From Silicimonas sp963779765 (GTDB taxonomy: Bacteria > Pseudomonadota > Alphaproteobacteria > Rhodobacterales > Rhodobacteraceae): a stretch of 64,000 nt of DNA. A program made the position numbers and the translations under genes. The stretch spans positions 682,001 to 746,000 of the forward strand of contig CAVZZP010000004.1 of the NCBI GenBank assembly GCA_963779765.1, given 5' to 3'. The notes under the pieces are model-generated. The model ran no database searches and had not been told where the DNA came from. It was given only the letters and a program-made list of their open reading frames with translations. Below are positions 53,356 through 60,476 of the stretch, piece by piece (the stretch's first letter is position 1; each line of letters begins with the position of its first letter).

Positions 53356-55179
53356 TTACTCGACGGTCACCGACTTCGCGAGGTTGCGGGGCTGGTCGAC
53401 GTCCGTCCCCTTCTCGCAGGCGGTGTGATAGGCGATGAGCTGCACCGCGACCGCATAGACGAAAGGCGCCAGCAGCGGATGCGTCGACGGCAAGGCGACC
53501 GACATCTTCGGTGCGTCCCCCATGACGCGGCAGCCCTCGACATCGCTCAGAAGGATGACCTTGCCCCGGCGCGCCAGAACCTCGCGGAGGTTCGAGGCGG
53601 TCTTGGGAAAAAGGTCGTCATAGGGGGCAAGCGCCAGGATCGGCATGGCGTCGTCGACAAGGGCGATGGGGCCATGCTTCAGCTCGCCGGCTGCGTAACC
53701 TTCGGCGTGGATGTAGCTGATTTCCTTCAGCTTCAGCGCCCCTTCCATCGCAAGCGGATACATCAGGCCCCTCCCGAGGAAGATGGCGCTCTGCGCGTCC
53801 ACCACCTCGCGCGCAATCTCGCGGAAGCGCGGCTCGAGAGCGATCGTCTCGGCCATCAGACGCGGCATCGACGACAGCATCTCGACATGGGCCGCCTCAT
53901 CCTCGGCAGACAGGCGTCCACGAATGCGCCCGATCTCGAGAGACAGCGACAGCATGGCCAGAAGCTGCGCCGTGAATGCCTTGGTCGAGGCGACGCCGAT
54001 CTCGGGTCCGGCGTGGGTTTCAAGCGTCAGGTCGGCTTCGCGGGCGATGGTCGAACTCGCCACGTTCACCAGCGCGATGGTCTTCTGCTTCTGGGCGTTT
54101 GCGAAGCGCAGCGCGGCCAGCGTATCGGCGGTCTCGCCCGACTGGCTGATGACCATGGTGGCGCCCCGCGCGGGCAGCGGCGGCTCACGATAGCGGAATT
54201 CCGAGGCGATCTCGATCTCGACCGGGAGGCGGGCGAGCTTCTCCATCCAGACCTTCGCCACATGGGCGGCGAGATAGGCCGTGCCGCAAGCCACGATGGT
54301 CAGCCGGGGAATGGCGTTCCAGTCCAGCCGCGCACAATCGCTTCGGATTTCGCGCCGGTTCGGGCGGACCCAATGTGACATCGCGCGGGCGATGATGGTG
54401 GGCTGCTCGTGGATCTCCTTCGCCATGAAGTGCCGATGCGGACCCTTGTCGGCGATGAAGTCGTCCAGCGTCAGCGTCTGCACCTTGCGCTTGACCCTGT
54501 TGCCCTGTGCGTCGTGGACGATGGCCGTCTTGCGTGTGAGGACGGCCCAGTCGCCTTCCTCGAGGAAGGCGATGCGGTTGGTCAGGGGTGCCAGAGCGAT
54601 GGCGTCCGAGCCGACGAAGCACTCGCCGTCGCCGAAGCCCAGCACCAGGGGAGATCCGCGCCGGGCGCAGATCATCAGGTCGTCGGCGCCCTCGAAGAGG
54701 AAGCAGATCGCGTAGGCGCCCTGAAGCCGCGAGATCGCGGCGGCGGCGGCGTCTTCGTGGCAGAGACCCCGTCGCATCATCGAGGCGCAGAGGGTCGCGA
54801 TGACTTCGGTGTCGGTCTCGGATTCGAAGGTCCAGCCGTCCTTGGCCAGTTCGGCGCGCAGTTCGAGATAATTCTCGATGATCCCGTTATGGACGACCGC
54901 GACGCCCTCGCAGCGATGCGGATGCGCATTGGCCTCGTTCGGCTGGCCGTGGGTCGCCCACCTGGTGTGGCCGATGCCGCTTGTCCCCGTCAGCGGCTGC
55001 GCTTCCAGCAACGATCCCAGCACCGACAGCTTGCCCTGCGACCGACGCCGCGTCAGCTGGCCCCGATCCAGAACCGCGATGCCGGCGCTGTCGTAGCCCC
55101 GGTATTCGAGACGGGTGAGCGCCTCGTAGATCAGCGGGGTCACTGACCGGTTGGCGAGTACGCCCACAATTCCGCACAT
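53356..55179 (-). CDS. glmS: Glutamine--fructose-6-phosphate aminotransferase
   Basis: GlmS makes glucosamine-6-phosphate, the entry to UDP-GlcNAc. The N-terminal nucleophile Cys follows the start Met (MCGIVGVLANRSVTPL). The glutaminase blocks GHTRWATHGQPNEANAHPH and VVHNGIIENY are intact. Two SIS domains follow (TIVACGTAYLAAHVAK, ISQSGETADTLAALR and LGRGLMYPLAMEGALKLKE), ending DQPRNLAKSVTVE. The 607-aa length is normal. It is first in the glmS-galE-GH114 operon, 16 bp from galE, so aminosugar supply is tied to the exopolysaccharide locus. Confidence 0.97.
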   Translation of the reverse strand: MCGIVGVLANRSVTPLIYEALTRLEYRGYDSAGIAVLDRGQLTRRRSQGKLSVLGSLLEAQPLTGTSGIGHTRWATHGQPNEANAHPHRCEGVAVVHNGIIENYLELRAELAKDGWTFESETDTEVIATLCASMMRRGLCHEDAAAAAISRLQGAYAICFLFEGADDLMICARRGSPLVLGFGDGECFVGSDAIALAPLTNRIAFLEEGDWAVLTRKTAIVHDAQGNRVKRKVQTLTLDDFIADKGPHRHFMAKEIHEQPTIIARAMSHWVRPNRREIRSDCARLDWNAIPRLTIVACGTAYLAAHVAKVWMEKLARLPVEIEIASEFRYREPPLPARGATMVISQSGETADTLAALRFANAQKQKTIALVNVASSTIAREADLTLETHAGPEIGVASTKAFTAQLLAMLSLSLEIGRIRGRLSAEDEAAHVEMLSSMPRLMAETIALEPRFREIAREVVDAQSAIFLGRGLMYPLAMEGALKLKEISYIHAEGYAAGELKHGPIALVDDAMPILALAPYDDLFPKTASNLREVLARRGKVILLSDVEGCRVMGDAPKMSVALPSTHPLLAPFVYAVAVQLIAYHTACEKGTDVDQPRNLAKSVTVE

Positions 55180-55478
55180 GCGACGTTCCTTCTCTGTCCC
55201 GTTGTGATGCAGTCGGCCGGGGCGAAGGGCGCAGGGCCGGCGGCAGCAAGGATGCACGGCCCGAAGGCTGGCCCTTTCGCCAACGACACAACCGCACTCG
55301 TCATCCGCAACCTCGATGAAATGAACGTGGCGCGTGCCGAAACCAGGCGCCAAAATTCAATGAACTGAGGTCCATTTCAGGGGAAAAGCGCCGCGATTTC
55401 AACGTGGCATCGGGATGGCCCCCCTCCGCATCGGCCTATCATCCGGGCGACGTAGGAGAGGTGGCTTCGCCTCGCGGC
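55180..55478. other. Upstream region of glmS
   Basis: This roughly 300-bp non-coding stretch holds the glmS promoter and leader. I looked for a glmS ribozyme core and small-RNA-like hairpins and saw none that are convincing. The terminator of the RTX gene begins at its far end. Confidence 0.4.
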
Positions 55479-55506
55479 AAAAAAAAGAGCGCGGTGACGC
55501 GCCCTT
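55479..55506 (-). terminator. Terminator of the GH114-RTX gene
   Basis: On the minus strand GGGCGCG-TCAC-CGCGCTC, a 7-bp stem (one G-T pair), is followed by eight T. It lies 62 bp past the RTX gene stop and separates it from glmS. Confidence 0.85.
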
Positions 55507-55567
55507 CTGAGGTCTCGAGACCCGGGCGATGCGGTGCCGCCCGGGTTTATGTCGTGCAGGAAGAGGT

Positions 55568-57313
55568 TCAGAAGAAGATGTCTTCGTCCTCCAGGTCGTC
55601 GAGGCTCACCCCGTTGAGGTGAACGCTGCTCTCCTCGGCGATCCGGACAAGAAGCCCGTATTCGGTCTGGAGCATTTCCAGCGGATCATCCGAAAGGACG
55701 AGCTTGTCGCGGCCGACTTCGAAGTCGGTGATCTCGTCGTTGCCGCTGTCCTCGCCGAAGAAGAACAGATCCCAGCCGCGTCCGCCGCTCATCACGTCGT
55801 CGCCTTCGCCTCCGGTCAGCTCGTCGTCCCCGCGTCCGCCGGAGAGGAAGTCGTTCCCCTTGTCGCCGGACAGGAAGTCGTGGCCACGTCCGCCGTAAAG
55901 GCCGTCTTCGCCGTCACCCCCGAAGAGGTCGTCGAGACCGTCGCCCCCACGGAGGAGGTCGTTGCCCAATCCTCCCGACAGGAAGTCCGACCCGGCGAGT
56001 CCGGCGATGGTATCCGCCCCGTCGGTCCCGCAGATGTCGTCGGCACGGCGCGTCCCGCTCATGGATGCGCCCTCCTCCTCCGGCTCCTCTACCGGCTCCG
56101 GCTCGGGTTCGGGTTCCGGCTGTGGCTCCGGCTCCGGCTCGGGCTCGGGCTCCGGCTCGGGCTCCGGCTCTGGCTCGGGTTCGGGCTCTGGCTCTGGCTC
56201 AGGTTCCGGCTCGGGTTCAGGCTCAGGTTCCGGCTCCGGCTCAGGTTCCGGCTCGGGCTGTGGCTCCGGCTCTGGCTCGGGTTCCGGTTCTGGCTCGGGT
56301 TCGGGCTCAGGTTCGGGTTCCGGCTCGGGTTCCGGCTCCGGCTCCGGCTCAGGTTCGGGTTCCGGCTCAGGCTCAGGCTCAGGTTCTGGCTCGGGTTCCG
56401 GATCCCCGCCCGGAACGGGCGCGGGCGCATAGGGCTGATCGTAAAGCTCGTCCAGGTCCCGGTCCTCGGCGATGTAGAGCGGCATGTCCTCGGCCACGAG
56501 GTAATCGTGCAACTCGTCCAGTTCGTCCGAGAATTCCTCCTGCCGCGCCTTCGTCATGTACTCGACGACGAAAACCTCGACCCCCGCAGCCTCGGCGATC
56601 TCGAGGAGCTCTTTCGAGCCCTCCAGCCATCCGTCCGGCACTTCGCGGAAGCTGCCTTCGCTGCCGTTGCGATAGTAGAACGCCAGGTCTTCTTTCGCGA
56701 TGCCATCGATCGCCTCGAGATAGGCGGGCTGCATCACCAGTTCCTCGCCGTTCTGGCCGATCAGGACGAAATCGCGCGAGGCGTCCCCGATCTCGGCCAG
56801 CCGCGCTTCGGCGACCGATCGGATTTCGGACACGAAATCGGCCATCTCGGCCTCGTAATCCATGCCCGTGTTCGGCGCGACGTCCTGCCAGTAATAATAG
56901 GCGTCGATGATGTCGAGGTAGACCCCGTTGAACCCGGCATCGACGATGTCACGGACATAGTCGAAGACGATGTTCTGCCACTCCGGCTCCCAGTACTTGA
57001 CCTTGAAGTTGTCGGGCCATTCCGGGTTCGAGGCGGACAGGAAGTCGGGCGGATCGGTCTCCCAGCTCGACTGCCAGTAATCTCGGTAATCCTCGGCCTC
57101 GCCGACGCTGATGTAGCTGACGATCAGCTTGTCGCCGTCGCCCTGCATGGCATCGAGTTCGCCCTGCGAATAGGGTCTCGCGTCGCCGTCGGCGTAGGTC
57201 GAATAATCGATAACCACGAGACCGGCATCGGACGCCGCGATATCGGCGGCGGTGTCGGCGTTCACGTCGCCCAGATGATAGATCCAGGAAGAAACGTCGC
57301 TCAGTAGGCTCAT
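55568..57313 (-). CDS. GH114 glycosidase with long Glu-Pro linker and RTX calcium-binding repeats
   Basis: From ATG 57313 (after GAGGACCTCA) the 581-aa protein has an N-terminal GH114/TM1410 domain (about residues 1-285; SWIYHLGDVNADT, AGFNGVYLDIIDAYYYW, DFVLIGQNGEELV, AIDGIAKEDLAFYY). It is followed by about 105 residues of almost pure Glu-Pro repeat, then six or more RTX nonapeptides (GGLGNDLLRGGDGLDDL type, about 405-510). The end is acidic-hydrophobic (EDEDIFF). No N-terminal signal is present, consistent with type I secretion. It is probably an extracellular enzyme acting on the galactosamine-rich polymer of the adjacent locus. Confidence 0.88.
   Translation of the reverse strand: MSLLSDVSSWIYHLGDVNADTAADIAASDAGLVVIDYSTYADGDARPYSQGELDAMQGDGDKLIVSYISVGEAEDYRDYWQSSWETDPPDFLSASNPEWPDNFKVKYWEPEWQNIVFDYVRDIVDAGFNGVYLDIIDAYYYWQDVAPNTGMDYEAEMADFVSEIRSVAEARLAEIGDASRDFVLIGQNGEELVMQPAYLEAIDGIAKEDLAFYYRNGSEGSFREVPDGWLEGSKELLEIAEAAGVEVFVVEYMTKARQEEFSDELDELHDYLVAEDMPLYIAEDRDLDELYDQPYAPAPVPGGDPEPEPEPEPEPEPEPEPEPEPEPEPEPEPEPEPEPEPEPEPEPEPEPQPEPEPEPEPEPEPEPEPEPEPEPEPEPEPEPEPEPEPEPEPEPEPQPEPEPEPEPVEEPEEEGASMSGTRRADDICGTDGADTIAGLAGSDFLSGGLGNDLLRGGDGLDDLFGGDGEDGLYGGRGHDFLSGDKGNDFLSGGRGDDELTGGEGDDVMSGGRGWDLFFFGEDSGNDEITDFEVGRDKLVLSDDPLEMLQTEYGLLVRIAEESSVHLNGVSLDDLEDEDIFF
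56085..56405. repeat. Degenerate hexanucleotide tract encoding the Glu-Pro linker
   Basis: About 53 tandem copies of GGCTCN/GGTTCN-type hexamers (plus strand) encode (Glu-Pro)n with three or so Gln substitutions. Wobble bases vary from unit to unit, so it is not a perfect satellite, but the six-base period is unbroken and in frame. Length changes by whole repeats would keep the reading frame. Confidence 0.9.
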
Positions 57314-57537
57314 TGAGGTCCTCGTCGTCAGTTGGCCCCCAAGCCCCTGTGCCGCCCCGTGAGGCGCGGCGAAGGCGAACATGGCAGAACTCGATCGCTC
57401 GGCATAGAGGCTTGTTGCGCGGCTGGCAAAATTCCGCTTCTCAGGCGGTTACTGTGTCCGTCGATGGATGCGGGCGCCCGTTTGACAATGCCTCCGCCCG
57501 CATCCGACAAGGAGGCGGACAAATGGGGGGCTGAGCG

Positions 57538-58512
57538 ATGAGATACATCCTTTACGGCGTGGGCGCGGTCGGCGGCGTGGTCGCGGCCGCTTTGAGCGAG
57601 GCCGGGCACGAGGTCGTGGGCATCGCACGCGGCGCGCGGCTCGAAGCGTTGCAGGCGAACGGCCTGGCCTTTCGTTCGGCGAACAGAAACCGGCGCTATC
57701 GGCTAGACCTGCGCGCCAGCCCGTCCGAGATCGACTTCCGTCCTGACGACGCGATCCTCCTTCTGATGAAAAGCCAGCACACCGCCGCCGCCCTGGCCGC
57801 ATTGCGCGACGCGGGCGTGGACGACCAGCCCATCTTCTGCTGCCAGAACGGCGTCGCCAACGAACGCGCCGCCCTGCGCCTGTTTCCGAACGTCCACGCC
57901 ATCACCGTCATGTTGCCCGCGCAGTTCGAGGCGCTCGACGAGGCCGTGGCCTGCTGCGCGCCCGAATACGGCGCCTTCGACATCGGCCGCGCAGCCGGGG
58001 GGGCGGACGACCACGACAGGATGTTGGCCGAGGCGCTGACGCCGGGCGGCATCCGGGGGTATGTCGACCCGGACGTGATGGCCAGCAAGTACGGCAAGCT
58101 GATCCTGAACCTGGGCAACGTGGTCGAGGCCGCCGTCGGACGCGGCGCCAAGTCCGGACCCGCGGCCGAGGTCCTTCGCGACGAGGCCAAGCGCGTCCTC
58201 GACGCGGCCGGGATCGTCTGGCGGGACGTGGGCCAGGACGATCCCCGCCGCGACCTGATGCGTCCGGCCGAGGTCGAGGGCGTCACGCGCAGTGGCAGTT
58301 CCTCGACCCAGAGCCTCGCGCGCGGCGCGGGGTCGATCGAAACCGACTATCTGAATGGAGAGATCGTGCTTCTCGCCCGACTCCACGGCGTGCCTGCCCC
58401 CGCCAATGCCGCCATGTGCCGCCTCGCCGCGCGCCTCGTGCGCGACGGGGCCGATCCGGGAAGCGTCCCGGCGTCCGAGGTTCACGCGATGGTCGGCCTG
58501 CCGCCTCCCTGA
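57538..58512 (+). CDS. Ketopantoate reductase family protein (ApbA/PanE-like)
   Basis: The 324-aa protein begins with an NAD(P)-binding Rossmann motif (YILYGVGAVGGVVAAALSEA) and has the family pattern LLLMKSQHTAAALA, CCQNGVANE and, in the C-terminal domain, ASKYGKLILNLGN with the Lys used for catalysis. A ketopantoate reductase role (pantothenate synthesis) is possible, but many paralogues act on other 2-keto acids. It is divergent from the RTX gene across 224 bp and upstream of coxG. Confidence 0.82.
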   Translation: MRYILYGVGAVGGVVAAALSEAGHEVVGIARGARLEALQANGLAFRSANRNRRYRLDLRASPSEIDFRPDDAILLLMKSQHTAAALAALRDAGVDDQPIFCCQNGVANERAALRLFPNVHAITVMLPAQFEALDEAVACCAPEYGAFDIGRAAGGADDHDRMLAEALTPGGIRGYVDPDVMASKYGKLILNLGNVVEAAVGRGAKSGPAAEVLRDEAKRVLDAAGIVWRDVGQDDPRRDLMRPAEVEGVTRSGSSSTQSLARGAGSIETDYLNGEIVLLARLHGVPAPANAAMCRLAARLVRDGADPGSVPASEVHAMVGLPPP

Positions 58513-58581
58513 TCCTCGACGGGCTTGACCGCAAGGCCGCCCGCCTTCACAGCATGACCGACGCCACGAGGAGCATGACGC

Positions 58582-59040
58582 ATGGAACTGAACGACGAGG
58601 TCCGCATCCGGGCTCCCAAGGCCGAGGTCTATGCCGCGCTCAACGACCCCGAGGTGCTGAAACAGTGCATCCCAGGCTGCGAAGAGCTGACCCGCACCTC
58701 TCCCGACGATCTGGAAGCGAAGGTCGTTCTGAAGATCGGCCCGGTGAAGGCGACCTTCGCGGGCGCAGTCCACCTCGACCAGAGCGGTGCGCCCGATGCC
58801 TTCAGTCTTACGGGTGAGGGCAAGGGAGGTGCTGCCGGCTTTGCCAAGGGCGGCGCCGACGTGACGCTGACCGAGGACGGCGACGAAACTGTGCTGACCT
58901 ACGCCGCGAAGGCAGACGTCGGCGGCAAGATCGCGCAACTCGGCAGCCGTCTGATCGTCGCCACGGCGAAAAAGCTGTCGGCCAAGTTCTTCGAGGATTT
59001 CGCCCGCGTGATGAACAGTCGCACGAACGGCGAAGCCTGA
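58582..59040 (+). CDS. coxG: CoxG-like SRPBCC protein
   Basis: The 152-aa protein matches the carbon monoxide dehydrogenase subunit G family: VRIRAPKAEVYAALNDPEVLKQCIPGCEEL at its start (core VLKQCIPGCEEL), a lipid/ligand-binding SRPBCC fold, and AKADVGGKIAQLGSRLI in the last helix. In carboxydotrophs CoxG helps membrane recruitment of CO dehydrogenase, but no cox structural genes are present here, so its partner is unknown. The gene stands alone between the PanE-like and FucU-like genes. Confidence 0.88.
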   Translation: MELNDEVRIRAPKAEVYAALNDPEVLKQCIPGCEELTRTSPDDLEAKVVLKIGPVKATFAGAVHLDQSGAPDAFSLTGEGKGGAAGFAKGGADVTLTEDGDETVLTYAAKADVGGKIAQLGSRLIVATAKKLSAKFFEDFARVMNSRTNGEA

Positions 59041-59098
59041 GACTTGCCCTGACCGCCCCGGTCGTGCTGATGTCTGCGCGAAACAGGGAGGCCAGCCA

Positions 59099-59551
59099 AT
59101 GCTCAAGGGCATCGACCCCAGACTGAACGCAGACGTGCTCTACGCGCTCCGCTCGATGGGGCACGGGGACACGGTGGTGCTGACCGACACCAACTTCCCC
59201 TCCGAGGCCTGTGCCCGCGAGACGGTTCTGGGCGAGCTTCTCAGGCTCGAGAATCTGACGCTGGCCGAGGCGTCCGAGGCGGTCCTGTCGGTCCTGCCGC
59301 TGGACACCTTCGTCGACGACTTCGCGATGCGTATGGAGATCGACGACGACCCGGCCAAGATCGCCCCCGTCATCGCCGAGACGCAGAAGGCCATCGACGC
59401 CGCCGAGGGCCGGTCGCGGCCGATGATCTCGGTCGAGCGCTTCGCCTTCTACGACATGGCACGCGAGGCCTTCGCGATCATCCAGACCGGCGAGCGGCGG
59501 TTCTACGGCAACGTGATCTTCCGCCTCGGTGTCATTCCTCCGGAAGAGTGA
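59099..59551 (+). CDS. RbsD/FucU family sugar mutarotase
   Basis: The 150-aa protein shows the RbsD/FucU pattern: MLKGIDPRLNADVLYALRSMGHGDTVVLTDTNFP near the start (core GHGDTVVLTDTNFP) with the catalytic His, and RFYGNVIFRLGVI with Tyr at the end. These enzymes interconvert anomers of ribose or fucose. FucU-type length favours L-fucose. It precedes the ribokinase gene by 1 bp, so the pair probably serves one pentose/deoxysugar pathway. Confidence 0.88.
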   Translation: MLKGIDPRLNADVLYALRSMGHGDTVVLTDTNFPSEACARETVLGELLRLENLTLAEASEAVLSVLPLDTFVDDFAMRMEIDDDPAKIAPVIAETQKAIDAAEGRSRPMISVERFAFYDMAREAFAIIQTGERRFYGNVIFRLGVIPPEE

Positions 59552-59552
59552 C

Positions 59553-60476
59553 GTGACCGGCCCCATCGTCATCCTCGGCATCTTCGTCGCCGACACCACC
59601 TACCGGGCCGACCGCCTGCCGCGGATCGGAGAGACGATCCTCGGCCACCGCTTCACCCTTGGTCCAGGCGGCAAGGGCTCGAACCAGTCCGTCGCAGCCG
59701 CCCGTGCCGGCGGCGAGGTTCACTTCATCGCGCGCCTCGGCCGCGACACCTTCGCCGACCTCGCATTTTCGACTTGGGCCGATGCCGGCGTCCACCCGGC
59801 GGTGATCCAGGTCGACCGCGAGTCCACAGGCGCGGCCTGCATCTTCGTCGAGGAGGAGACGGGCGACAACGCGATCATCGTGTGTCCGGGCGCTGCGGGC
59901 GGCATCACACCGGCAGACATCGACACGAAGGCCGACCTCATCCGTCGCGCCGACGTTTTCGTCACGCAACTCGAGCAGCCCGTCGACGCCGCGATGCGCG
60001 CGCTCGAAATCGCCCGCGACGGCGGAGCGGTGACGATCCTGAACCCGGCCCCCGCCGCCATCCTGCGCGATGCGATCTTTCCGCTTTGCGACTACATCAC
60101 CCCGAACGAGAGCGAAGCCGAACTCCTCACCGGCGTTCCTGTCCACGACATGCCTTCAGCCCGCCGCGCCGCCGAGGCACTTCTGGAAAAGGGCGTGGGT
60201 GCTGCACTTCTGACACTCGGCGGAAACGGAGCGCTTCTGGTGACGCGGGACGGTGAAATTCACGTCCCTGCCTTTTTGGCCGAGCGCGTGGTCGAAACCA
60301 CGGGCGCTGGCGATGCCTTCAACGGCGGTTTCGCCGTGGCGCTGGCGGAGGGTCTGACGGGCGCCGACGCGGTGCGCTTCGGCTGCGCCGTCGCGGGGCT
60401 GTCGGTCACGCGCGCGGGCGCTGCCGCCTCGATGCCGTCGCGGGCCGAGATCGACGCCCTTCTCGCCCGCGCCTAG
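59553..60476 (+). CDS. Ribokinase family sugar kinase
   Basis: The 307-aa PfkB-family kinase has the N-terminal GxNQA-type block LGPGGKGSNQSVAAARAGG, PNESEAELLTGV, and the C-terminal catalytic-Asp motif ETTGAGDAFNGGFAVAL. I start at GTG 59553, directly after the FucU stop and a GGAAGAG ribosome-binding sequence; a GTG at 59529 is alternative. It phosphorylates ribose or a related sugar. It converges with the ABC binding-protein gene, sharing 4 bp. Confidence 0.9.
   Translation: MTGPIVILGIFVADTTYRADRLPRIGETILGHRFTLGPGGKGSNQSVAAARAGGEVHFIARLGRDTFADLAFSTWADAGVHPAVIQVDRESTGAACIFVEEETGDNAIIVCPGAAGGITPADIDTKADLIRRADVFVTQLEQPVDAAMRALEIARDGGAVTILNPAPAAILRDAIFPLCDYITPNESEAELLTGVPVHDMPSARRAAEALLEKGVGAALLTLGGNGALLVTRDGEIHVPAFLAERVVETTGAGDAFNGGFAVALAEGLTGADAVRFGCAVAGLSVTRAGAAASMPSRAEIDALLARA

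Noticed and set aside
55962..56910. Long open frames opposite the Glu-Pro linker (Ser-Gly and Pro-Ala repeats)
   Set aside because: They are products of the hexamer repeat read in other frames. The real gene on the minus strand has a ribosome-binding site, a GH114 domain and RTX repeats on either side of the tract.
38998..57313. The pel-like locus as a genomic island integrated at tRNA-Asn
   Set aside because: No integrase, no direct repeat of the tRNA 3' end and no clear base-composition break was seen; ordinary genes follow the tRNA.
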